DNA of 64,000 bases from the NCBI GenBank assembly GCA_900491605.1, contig UESW01004076.1, forward strand, positions 251,231-315,230. Reading direction: 5' to 3'. Source of the DNA: Calamus simplicifolius. Taxonomy: Eukaryota; Streptophyta; Magnoliopsida; Arecales; Arecaceae. Positions 50,626 to 60,902 of this stretch are shown piece by piece. The number at the start of each line of letters is the position of its first letter. The stretch's first letter is position 1. The position numbers were made by a program, and so were the translations under genes. Under the pieces are notes generated by a model. It saw nothing but the letters and a program-made list of their open reading frames with translations. It was not told the origin of the DNA and made no database searches.

Positions 50626-50691
50626 GCCTCAAGTCCCATTAAAACTTGAAGAAAGGAGATAAGGACCTTGATCTGGAGTAGAACCTCTCTA

Positions 50692-52080
50692 ATGGCCAAT
50701 CGGAGAAGAGCAACCTCTGAAGCCCAAGATCAGGTCGCTTCCCAGAGGCCTGATCCAACGAGCGGTGTAGCGCCGCAACCTCCACCGATCGAAACCCCGT
50801 TACCGCCTGCTATCCCGGTGACCCAGGACAATTCGCCACGCTGGTCCAGCAAGTCCAGGCCCTGACTCACCTGGTCCAGGAGCGCCTTACGACTCCTCCT
50901 GCTCCGCACTTTCATAAGGAAGCCGCGATTTCTTCTTCACCGGCAACTTCCTCCTCCGGTCCGCATAAATCCGCGGACCCCCCGCGCCGGCATCGAGGGG
51001 ACAAATCAGTCCCACGAGGCGGTTATGATAAGGATCCCCCCAGATCTCGGCGAGCCCGATCACCTTCCCAGTGACCTCCCACCATGATTCCACGTCGTCC
51101 CTGCGATCCTCTCGCCCAGCTCCTCCTCTGACCGATGAAGAGGAGATCCGTCGTCAGATCCAGGAGATGCGTCAGGAGCTGGACGCCGCCAAGCAGGCCC
51201 ATCTGCCTCAGCCTAAAGCGGAGCAGGGCATCCCTTTCTGTAAGGGGATTATGGAGGAAGTGATTCCCTCCCATGTCAAGCTACCAGCCGTCGAACCCTA
51301 CCACGGCTCTTCTGACCCGGATGACCATCTTAGCAGCTTCCGGTCAATAATGATGTTCCATGGAGCATCCGACGCGGTCCTCTGCCGCGCTTTCCCCTCC
51401 ACCCTCAGAGGATCCGCCCGAACCTGGTTCAATGCCTTGAAGCCAGGTTCCATTGATTCATTTGATGAGCTGAGCCATCTTTTTATTGGCCAGTTCGTCA
51501 GCAGCCGCGCCACCGACGAAGATCTGACTCCCTCTCCGAAGTTAAGCAGAGAGAGGGGGAGTCCCTGAGAAATTACCTTGGCCGTTTTAATAAGGCCATG
51601 TTAGAGGTGGACCACCTTAATCATGAGGTGGCTATGTCCGCCCTGGCGGGGGAGTCTCGAAGGAAAGCGACTTCTACCTGGCTATGGAAGTCAGCTACCC
51701 CCCCAGCCTCTCTGATATGATGGCCCTGGCGGACAAGTACGCTAGGGTCGAAGAATCGCGGAGAGTTGCCCGCGCCGAGCAGGCAAAAAAGGAGCCCAAA
51801 GGCCCCGACAGGCACCGTCCCGCCCGTCGACCAAGTCCGCCTCGCCGCCAAAGAGTTCCCCGTTGCCGCCAAGGAATCGCTCCCGGAGCCCTCCCAGGCG
51901 ATTTGATCACTACACTCCGCTGACCGTGCCCCGGGCGCAAATCCTCATGGAGATAGAGCGCCAGCTCCCCGGCCAATACCTCTCCGAGGGAACCCGACCC
52001 GAAGAGATCCCACCAAGTACTGTCGCTACCACAGGGAGCACGGCCACGACACTGAAGAATGCTGGCAGCTGAAAAATGAA
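50692..52080 (+). pseudogene. Tat gag (capsid) region, broken
   Basis: The ATG at 50692 starts MANRRRATSEAQDQ. The frame is lost near 50862, then reopens at 51071-51568 with the Retrotrans_gag pattern (EPYHGSSDPDDHLSSFRS, then AFPSTLRGSARTWFNALKPGS). The following GESLRNYLGRFNKAM part (about 51555) and Arg/Pro-rich nucleocapsid-like tail (to 51920) are in other frames. It forms the particle shell in active relatives; here it is not translatable as one protein. Confidence 0.85.
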
Positions 52081-52197
52081 ATCGAGAGGCTGATCCAGCG
52101 GGGACGACTGAATCAATTCAGGAGGGCGCCCGAGCCACAGCAAGGAGGTGACCGCCAGCCCGAACTTCAACAACCTCCTCCTCCACCGAATCCGCCC

Positions 52198-54270
52198 GTG
52201 ATCGGCCACATCAACATGATTGAAGAGGCCGGCGGCTCGAGCCCCAGGGGCGACGGTGAAGGATCGGCGCCAAAGAAGGCACGGACGGGCGAGCTCTCCT
52301 TCTCCGACGATGATCTCCAAGGGATACAGCTTCCCCATGATGATGCATTAGTTGTATCCCTCAATTTAAATAACTATGATGTAAGCCGAATCCTTGTTGA
52401 TAGTGGAAGTTCGGTGAATGTTTTGTACCTCGGTGTGTTTGCCAGGATGAAATTACTCATGGAAAACCTGCGAGCCGTGGATTCCACCCTGATGGGATTC
52501 ACAGGCGACGTCATCGTCCCGGAAGGGGTCGTCACCCTGACGGTCCGCGCGGGAACCTGGCCCCTTGTAGCCATTATCCAGACAGACTTCCTAGTAACCG
52601 ACCTCAGATCTCCATACAACGCAATATTCGGCAGGCCCGGCCTGATGTCCCTCAAGGCAGTTGTCTCCATCCCGCATCTGTCCATGAAATTCCCCACCGA
52701 GCGAGGAGTTGGAGTTGTTCGAGGAAGTCAAGCCATGGCTCGGCAGTGCTTCGTTACAAGCCTTCAGTCTAGAATGCCGGAAGTTGATGGGCTAGACGCT
52801 CGCGAGGACTTCGCCGAACAGCGAGGAGAACCGGCAGAGGAATTGGAGGAGGTACCATTGGATGAGGCTCGTCCCGACCGAACCATAAAATCGGGTCGCT
52901 GCTCAAAGGAGAGTCTCGGCACAGATTGATCAGGTTCCTCCGAAGCAACGCTGACATCTTCGCCTGGTCCGCCTCTGACATGCCAGGGATCAGCCCCGAG
53001 GTTCTCGTCCATCGTCTCAACGTGGACGAGATGCACAGGCCCGTCAAGCAGAAGAAGAGGAGCTTCGCCCCGGAACGACAAAAGGCCATTGAAGAAGAGG
53101 TAGACAAACTCATCAAGGCAAATTTCGTCCGGGAGGTAATTATCCGAGCTGGCTATCAAACGTCGTCATGGTGAAGAAGTCGAACGGCAAATGGAGGATC
53201 TGCATCGACTTCACCGACCTCAACAAAGCCTGCCCGAAGGACAGCTTCCCCCTCCCCGGATCGACCAGCTCGTGGATGCCACCTCAGGCCACCAGATGCT
53301 GTCATTCATGGATGCCTATTCAGGCTACAATCAGATCCGAATGGCCCCTAAGGATGAAGAAAAGACCGCCTTCATAACCGACCGAGGTACTTACTGTTAC
53401 CGTGTCATGCCTTTTGGTCTTAAAAATGCAGGTGCACCTACCAGAGGCTGGTTAACAAAGTATTCAAGGAGCAAATCGGCCGGAATATGGAGGTGTACGT
53501 GGACGACATGCTGGTCAAAAGCAAGGAGCATCACGGCATGTCGAGGACCTCTCAGAGAGCTTTGCAACGCTGCGCAAGTATGGATGAGACTCAATCCGAC
53601 CAAATGTGCCTTCGGCGTTAACTCCGGGAAGTTTCTCGGCTTCATGGTCTCCCAGCGAGGTATCGAAGCTAACCCCCAGAAGATTCAAGCTCTCCAACAA
53701 ATGGCGCCCCCGGCATCTGTTAAAGAGGTCCAGCGCCTAACTGGGAGGATAGCGGCCCTTAACCGCTTTGTGGCACGGTCGGCCGAGAGATGCCTCCCCT
53801 TCTTCAAAACCCTCCGATCGGCTAAAAACTTTCAGTGGACTCCTGAATGTCAAAAGTCATTTCAAGATCTCAAGAAATACCTCGGCTCGCCCCCACTCCT
53901 CAGCAGTCCGGCCCCGGGCGAGACCCTATTCTTGTACCTGGCTGTTTCAGAGGGTGCAGTTGTTCGGTGCTGGTCAGGAAGAAGGCAAAGTCCAGAAGCC
54001 GATCTACTATGTCAGCAGGCTACTCCGCGATGCGGAGACAAGGTACAGCAGAATTGAGAAGATGGTGTTGGCCTTAATCACCTCAGTTCGGAAGCTGCGA
54101 CCATACTTCCAAGCACATTCTGTGACGGTCCTGACCGACCAACCCATCAAGGCGGTAGTCCACCGTCCCGAGACATCGGGAAGAATGACCAAGTGGGCCG
54201 TCGAGCTAAGCGAGCATGACATACATTTCAGCCTCGCCCAGCCATCAAAGCTCAGGTGCTAGCCGACTTC
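52198..54270 (+). pseudogene. Tat protease and reverse transcriptase/RNase H region, broken
   Basis: An open run at 52198-52929 carries the aspartic protease with ILVDSGSSVNVLY (near 52390). Reverse transcriptase runs from about 52926: NADIFAWSASDMPGI, KSNGKWRICIDFTDLNKACP (53174), FMDAYSGYNQI, and the catalytic VYVDDM at about 53493-53510, the last in a different frame. The connection and first RNase H parts lie at about 53820-54230 (KMVLALITSVRKLRPYFQ). At least five frame shifts occur, for example near 52930, 53160, 53250, 53430 and 53960. Confidence 0.88.
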
Positions 54271-54329
54271 CTCCTCGAGTGTACCATCCCGGAGGACGGT
54301 TCTACCCCAGACTCCCCGAAGAACCAAAA

Positions 54330-54740
54330 TCTGGAGCCCGGTGGCTCCTCCATGTCGACGGGTCATCTAATGCCCATCGCTCCGGTGCGGGCCTGGTTCT
54401 CACCAGTCCGGAGGGGATAACCTTCGAATATGGCATCCGATTCTCCTTCCCGGCCTCCAACAACGAAGCCGAGTACGAAGCCCTGTTAGCCGGCTCCGAA
54501 TCGCCCGCAATCTGAAGGTGGAGAAGCTTAATGCCTTCACCGACTCTCAGCTGGTAGCCGGTCATGTACGAGGAGAGTTTGAAGCCCGGGAGCCGAACAT
54601 GGTTCGATATCTTCAGGAGGTGCGGAGCCTGCTTCCCCATTTTGCTGAATTTGAAATCATTCAGATTCCCAGATCCGAGAATGCCCGCGCCGACCTACTC
54701 TCCCGATTGGCGACCGCGGAGTCAATGGATGCCGAGCAAA
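54330..54740 (+). pseudogene. Tat second (archaeal-type) RNase H domain
   Basis: LHVDGSSN (first Asp), ASNNEAEYEALLAG (Glu) and AFTDSQLVAGHVRG (Asp) give the RNase H catalytic set, downstream of the RT-linked RNase H. The DxE part and the last Asp part are in different frames, split near 54500-54518. A second RNase H in this place marks the Tat lineage. Confidence 0.85.
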
Positions 54741-54889
54741 AGTTCCACCTGGAGACTCTGGAAAAGCCCAGCATCGCGGAAGCCGACCGAATAATGCAAG
54801 TTGAGGCCGAACCATCATGGTTCGACCCTATCCTTAAATATCTCAAAGAAGGGTCGCTTCCGCCCGACCGGAGAAAGGCTAGAAAGCTG

Positions 54890-56080
54890 AAGCTGCAGGC
54901 CACCCACTACGTGCTGATCGACAACCAGCTTTACAAACGGTCCTTCTCCATGCCGCTGCTCAGATGCCTTCGCCCGTCCGAAGCAGATTATGCTCTGCGC
55001 GAGGTACATGAAGGGATTTGCGGCAACCATCTGGGAAGCCGGTCCCTATGCCACAAGGTGCTGCGACAAGGCTACTACTGGCCGACCATGCAGAAGGATG
55101 CGACGATCTAGTCCGAGCCTGCGACCCATGCCAGAGGCACTCAAGCATCCAAAGGCTCCCCTCCGCCGAACTAGTTTCCATATCCTCCGCTTGGCCCTTT
55201 GCCAAATGGGGGATGGACATCCTCGGCCCTTTCCCGCTTGCCACGGGACAGCGGAAATTTCTATTTGTCGCCATCGACTACTTCACTAAATGGGTCGAGG
55301 CGGAAGCAGTTGCACAAATAACCGAGGCACGGGCCAGAGATTTTGTATGGAGGTCCATCATCTGCCGATTCGGCCTCCCGCACACCATAATCACCGATAA
55401 CGGTAAGCAGTTTGACAACTCCAAATTCCGCCAGTTCTGTGAGGAGCATGGAATCCGTCACCACCTCACCTCGGTCGGGCATCCACAAGCCAACGGAGCG
55501 GCCGAAGTGACCAACAGGACCCTCCTTCAGGGGATCAAAGCTCGCCTTTCCAGAGCCCAAGGCAGGTGGGCGGAGGAGCTGCATCATGTCCTATGGGCCT
55601 ACCGCACCACCCCGAGAATCCCGACAGGCGAAACCCCATTCCGGATGGCTTTCGGCACGGAGGCCGTTATCCCTGTGGAAATAGGCCTCCCATCGTTGCG
55701 GGTGGAAAGCTACTCAGAGGAAGCTAGCAACGAGCAGCTCCGCACCAACCTCGACCTGGTGGAGGAGATCAGAGAAAAGGCCCGGATCAGAATGGCCGCT
55801 TATCAACAAAGGGTGGCCCGTTACCACGCCTCCAGAGTCAAAGGGAAAGCCTTCCTGCCCGGCGACCTTGTCCTCCGAAAGGCCTCTGTTTCCAAACCGC
55901 TGGAACAAGGAAAGCTGGCGCCAAACTGGGAAGGCCCGTACCAAGTGGCGGAGATCATTGGACCGGGAACCTACAAGCTACAAGATTTGAATGGGAAATC
56001 CATCCCCGGACATGGAACTCGGACAATCTCCGAAATATTATCAATAGGGTACGTCCTCTCCAAGTCCATTTTCATATGCC
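54890..56080 (+). pseudogene. Tat integrase
   Basis: The zinc-binding part with GNHLGSRSLCHK and YYWPTM (about 54990-55110) ends near a TAG at 55109. The C..C pair (CDPCQRH) continues in the next frame, which stays open for 365 codons (55018-56115). This holds WGMDILGPFP, TDNGKQF and NGAAEVTNRTLLQG, so all three DDE residues are visible, and the GPY/F module (NWEGPYQV...GPGTYKL, about 55926-55985). Apart from the one shift it looks well preserved. Confidence 0.9.
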
Positions 56081-56204
56081 TCATTATACCTTCCTGTCGA
56101 CACATTTTTTCGTAATTTGCAACGTAAATCATTATGCACTACATTGCCAAAGATTGCGAAAAGAAATAGATGCTGCTTACCAATCCTCGGCACGACCGAG
56201 CGGC

Positions 56205-57235
56205 TGGGCCGAGCAACAAATTCTCCGAACCTTGGCAGGGCCAAGTAAAATATTCTCCGAACCTCGGCTGGGCCGAGCAACAAATTCTCCGAACCTTGGC
56301 TGGGCCGAGCAACAAATTCTCCGAACCTTGGCAGGGCCAAGTAAAATATTCTCCGAACCTCGGCTGGGCCGAGCAACAAATTCTCCGAACCTTGGCAGGG
56401 CCAAGTAAAAAATTCTCCGAACCTCGGCTGGGCCGAGCAACAAATTCTCCGAACCTTGGCAGGGCTAAGTAAAAAATTCTCCGAACCTCGGCTGGGCCGA
56501 GCAACAATTCTCCGAACTTGGCAGGGCCAAGTAAAATATTCTCCGAACCTCGGCTGGGCCGAGCAACAAATTCTCCGAACCTTGGCAGGGCCAAGTAAAA
56601 TTCTCGAACCTCGGCTGGGCCGAGCAACAAATTCTCCGAACCTTGGCAGGGCCAAGTAAAATGTTCTCCGAACCTCGGCTGGGCCGAGCAACAAATTCTC
56701 CGAACCTTGGCAGGGCCAAGTAAAATATTCTCCGAACCTCGGCTGGGCCGAGCAACAAATTCTCCGAACCTTGGCAGGGCCAAGTAAAATATTCTCCGAA
56801 CCTCGGCTGGGCCGAGCAACAAATTCTCCGAACCTCGGCTGGGCCGAGCAACAAATTCTCTGAACCTTGGCAGGGCCAAGTAAAATATTCTCCGAACCTC
56901 GGCTGGGCCGAGCAACAAATTCTCCGAACCTCGGCTGGGCCGAGCAACAAATTCTCCGAACCTTGACAGGGCCAAGTAAAAATTCTCCGAACCTCGGCTG
57001 GGCCGAGCAACAAATTCTCCGAACCTTGGCAGGGCCAAGTAAAATATTCTCCGAACCTCGGCTGGGCCGAGCAACAAATCTTCGAACCTTGGCAGGGCCA
57101 AGTAAAATATTCTCCGAACCTCGGCTGGGCCGAGCAACAAATTCTCCGAACCTTGGCAGGGCCAAGCAAAAATTTCCCAAACCTCGGCTGGGCCGAGCAG
57201 CCCGAACCTCGGCAAGGCCGAGTAAAAATTCTTCA
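56205..57235. repeat. ~63-bp tandem array of two alternating hairpin monomers
   Basis: The array alternates ~31-bp monomers: type A TCCGAACCTCGGCTGGGCCG then AGCAACAAATTC, and type B TCCGAACCTTGGCAGGGCCA then AGTAAAATATTC. A contains arms CTCGGC/GCCGAG around TGG; B contains CTTGGC/GCCAAG around AGG. A and B alternate for about 32 monomers, with three places where two A monomers are adjacent (near 56285, 56835 and 56935). A 63-bp period is a multiple of three, which explains the very long open frames across the array. Confidence 0.92.
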
Positions 57236-57650
57236 GGCTAAAACACCGGCGGAAAACCGAAGTACGCAGGCCCCGATTAAAGCCGAAGGACTTCCAAATA
57301 GTCCCCAAAACTTCGGCCGATTTGAAAAGAGGCACGCTGAGCGAAAACCGTCAACGCGCACAAAGAATGTGCCTCCGGCAAACCCCTAAAGGGTTCAATA
57401 AGCCCCGCGTAACCGGCCAAGAGCCCCAAGCAGAGCCAGGGAATTCCCTTTTGCTACTAAAGTCTTTGGGCAACGCCCCTATAACCCGCCGAACAAAGCG
57501 TCTATCTCATACAGAGCCATGACTCAGCGCGTGAACCAGTGGAGCCACCCAGGCTCCCCAACTATTATACGAATGGCATTTTTTGGAGCTAAAAACCCGT
57601 GAGACAGGAAGATTATCCAAATAGGGCCATTTTCATTGATTGAGGAAAGG
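57236..57650. other. Spacer after the hairpin array
   Basis: No gene or clear repeat seen in this GC-rich stretch of the post-integrase region. Confidence 0.5.
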
Positions 57651-57702
57651 GAGTACAAAAAGAAACAGAAAAAACAAAAACAAGAAGCAAAGGAGGCCCC
57701 AA

Positions 57703-58008
57703 CTAAGGTTCGGTGTCGCTCCCGGACGCCAGCAGGTCCTCCAGGCGCTCGGTGAGGTCAGCGACCTGCTGGCGGAGCGACGCAATCTCCTCCCTCTGCC
57801 GGTCCGCCACCCGGCGCAGGGCCTCCGTCTCCCTCGTAGAGACGTCCATGTACTCCTCGACGACCCTCACGAGCTGCTGTTGGCTCGCAAGGGTCGAGGC
57901 TAGGCCCAACCCATCAACAGTAACCGTGGGACGACCACTCGGCGGGTGAAGCAAATCGTTGATCAACGCATGTAACTCCTCGGATGATCGTCCTCCTCGA
58001 GAGTCCAT
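57703..58008 (-). CDS. Antisense small ORF in the Tat element, coiled-coil, 101 aa
   Basis: An intact ATG-to-stop frame on the minus strand (ATG at 58008-58006). The product starts MDSRGGRSSEELHALINDLL and from about residue 45 is a strong heptad coiled coil (REEIASLRQQVADLTERLED). A TATA box lies about 60-70 bp upstream on the same strand. No family is recognised. Extra antisense ORFs after integrase have been described in Tat-lineage elements; this fits that class. Its function is unknown. Confidence 0.6.
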   Translation of the reverse strand: MDSRGGRSSEELHALINDLLHPPSGRPTVTVDGLGLASTLASQQQLVRVVEEYMDVSTRETEALRRVADRQREEIASLRQQVADLTERLEDLLASGSDTEP

Positions 58009-58068
58009 GGCCGAATGCTACTTCGAAGCTTAAAACGAGGGATGGCTAAGACCAACATCCCTCGGTCA

Positions 58069-58076
58069 TATTTATA
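58069..58076 (-). promoter_or_regulatory. TATA box for the antisense 101-aa ORF
   Basis: TATAAATA on the minus strand in the context GGCAAGTATAAATATGACC, 61 bp upstream of the ATG. Confidence 0.55.
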
Positions 58077-58494
58077 CTTGCCAGGCGAGTATCTCGATCG
58101 GTCGCACCGTAGCCACCGACCTACGAGAACTCACCACATGTCATCGCTTTATTGCCTGCGGAATCCGAAGGGCCGTGCCCCATCCCGAGAGAGATCGGTA
58201 AACACGTACGGACTATTCGGGAACCCCCCTGAACAGAGTATTCCCGATCTGTCGGCCCCCCGTCATGAATGCTCCCGACACTTCCCCAAGCTCTTTTAAA
58301 GCTGGCCCCCTTTTCGGGAAGCGCAAAAAAAAAAAAAGAAATCCAGCGCCTGGCGGTGACTCATCCCCTCGGGAGGGATAACGTCATAAATGAAGAGCGT
58401 GACCATGTACCGCCCATTCTGTCCTGATGCCCCTCACCAAGCGCCACAGGGACCTAACACTACGGCTCATAGTGGCAACTAAGTCATTTCTCCG

Positions 58495-58872
58495 AGCCCC
58501 GAATCTCCGAACCTCGGCTGGGCCGAGCCACAAATTCTCCGAACCTTGGCAGGGCCAAGTAAAAATTCTCCGAACCTCGGCTGGGCCGAGCGATGAAATC
58601 TCCGAACCTTGGCAGGGCCAAGTAAAACTTCTCCGAACCTCGGCTGGGCCGAGCTAAAAATTCGAACCTCGGCTGGTCGAGCAATGAAATCTCCGAACCT
58701 TGGCAGGGCCAAGTAAAAATTCTTCGAAACTCGGCTGGGCCGAGCAATGAAATCTCCGAACCTTGACAGGGCCAAGTACAAATTCTCCGAACCTTGGCAG
58801 GGCCAAGTAAAATATTCTTCGAACCTCGGCTGGGCCGAGCAACGAATTCTCCGAACCTCGGCGAGGCCGAGC
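58495..58872. repeat. Second, more diverged block of the hairpin array
   Basis: The same A (CTCGGC/GCCGAG) and B (CTTGGC/GCCAAG) monomers as at 56205-57235, about twelve here, with more spacer variation (GAGCGATGAAATC, AAGTACAAATTC) and a last variant CTCGGCGAGGCCGAG. Confidence 0.9.
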
Positions 58873-59715
58873 CGCGAACATTCGAACGAGACATAAATCA
58901 TCGAACTTCGAACCAAGATAAGGAGCGTGTTCCGCCGAACAATCTCCGGACCGCCGCTTGCGAACCTCGACTAGTTCGGATAGCGCGGGATCCTCACCTA
59001 AGAACGAGCGGGACGCCTTGGTACCCCACGACCAGCAACAACAAACTTGGCACGAAAGAGATAAAGATTGAGAAACAGAATAGAACTCTCTTTATTGCCA
59101 TCAAAACCAGTTACAAATGCCTGAAAGGCGTTACAAGAACATTGAAATGCATAAAATAAAGACAAGTACAAAGCTCGGGCAACTGCTCCAAAGCAGATCT
59201 GGGCAACTGTGATGCTCCGGCGTCCGGACTGCCGACCAGATAAGCCGCATCCAGTCAGCTCGAGCCGATAATGGCGGGCGACATGGACCAATAGTTGCGG
59301 CCAGCTTCAGTCAATAATGATATCTCGGTGACCCAACCGAGATATCAGGATGGCCATCCCAGACCACCCAATCGAGGGACCCCCCGGCGAGCAGGCAGGA
59401 AGCCAGCGGACCTGGCGTCGGAACGCTCTCCCAAACCGAGTGCGCACCGCCCTACCTTGCCAAGGCTCAAGGACAAGGTGTCGGCGGGCGGCACGCTTTC
59501 ACCTCCTCCCCATGTGGCAAAAGATTCCCCAGGCGGGCGAGCCCAGGAATCCAAATCAGGGGAGGAGGCGAAATTCACTCAACCATGGGGAGCCCGCGTG
59601 CACCTCCTACCATGCGTCCCGAAGGGGAACCACAAAGGTCACACTGGAAGAGCGTGTGCGCTCTCCGTGTGATCTCTGCGCCCTCCCTGTGCGCTCTCCA
59701 TATGATCTCCGGGAC

Positions 59716-59835
59716 TCATCCCCTAAGGGCGAACCACTCTTCGGCAGCTCCTTCATCGCCCCAGCTATCCGGTGGTGAAGGGCTTACGAGCGGAGAGCTC
59801 GGTCCTCCCACTCGCAACAGCAGAGAGACTAACAT
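59716..59835 (-). other. Possible third antisense start: TATA box plus short ORF
   Basis: On the minus strand a TATA-like CTATAAAAAG (about 59894-59903) precedes an ATG at 59835 in a good plant context (CCACCATG), about 60 bp downstream. The frame is open only 39 codons (MLVSLLLRVGGPSS...). It may be the first part of a broken antisense gene whose 3' end lies towards 59050, where minus-strand T-rich 3'-UTR-like sequence is seen. Confidence 0.35.
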
Positions 59836-60504
59836 GGTGGAAACCCCAATGGGAAAGAAACTTTGGGGATGACTTAACACAACCCCTCTTCCCCTTTTTA
59901 TAGGCCAAAAATGGACCGGGAGCATCACCAAGGCTATAAGCCCCGAGATTCAAACACCTGGGCCATACCTCCACGTGGCCTCCCAGGATGAAAGCGGCGC
60001 CCTATTGCGCGCCGAGCCCACCGCCTGAATTATGACGTATGCGAAGATTTCCTCTTGATCCCGAATCGCGATCATTAAATGCAGAGGATCGTCCACTGGC
60101 ATTACGGAAACTGGCAGGTTCAGGAGATCGTCCTACGAAAACAAGGTCCTCCAATGGTAAACGGCTGCGTGCACCGTACACCAAAACGACCCACATGGGA
60201 AAAGAGCACCTTCCGGAAGGCACCAGAACAGCTTTATGTTCCCCACAGTGCCGTATCATCAATTTCGGTGAAATAAAAACCGATTTACCTACAGAACGGC
60301 AGGGCACTGGCAGGATAGCAAAAAGCACGAAAACCGACTGTTCGTTGATTGCTTCCCAGCGAAGTTAGTCGCTCGAGGAACTCGTGCGACAAAATCGAGC
60401 GCCCCAAAACAAAATGAGCGCGAAGGCTACACAAACTATCCTTTCATTCAACGAAAAATGGAGTGACCAAAGGAAACGAAAAATACTTCGGCAACCACAC
60501 TCAT

Positions 60505-60632
60505 ATGTCGGCCCTAGCCGGTCTACTTTGCTCGTCGGCCCTAGCCGACCTACTTTGTCCGTCGGCCCTAACCGACCTATTCCGTCTATCGGCCCAAGCC
60601 GACCTACCCTGTCCGTCGGTCTTAACCGACTG
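60505..60632. repeat. ~31-bp tandem repeat with GTCGG/CCGAC hairpin
   Basis: Four units of GTCGGCCCTAGCCGACCTAC plus TTTGTCC-like spacer. Each has arms GTCGG and CCGAC (with variants such as ATCGGCCCAAGCCGAC) around a 6-nt loop. Confidence 0.85.
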
Positions 60633-60902
60633 ACCTCATTTCTCAAGTTTTAATTAGACACAAGCCAAACCAGATCATCTATCGGTTCGCCAGCCAGGAC
60701 TATCACCCCGCCTTGGGCCAAGCCAATGCATTCCCTTGACCCGAAATAAAGATGACCGAAAAGCGTCAACAGGCCATAAGTCAATCGCGATTGAAGCGAA
60801 ATTTGGAGCAAAGGGCTATCCAAAGAAAAACACTCAAATAGAAAGTTCATTCATTGAAAGACATCAGTCAGATTTTCAGAAAGCAAAACACAGAGGTGGC
60901 TC

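Noticed and set aside
56041..57335. Very long open frames (up to 398 codons) on the minus strand across the hairpin array
   Set aside because: They come from a ~63-bp repeat whose period is a multiple of three and which lacks stops in several frames; the translations are the same short repeat in three frames.
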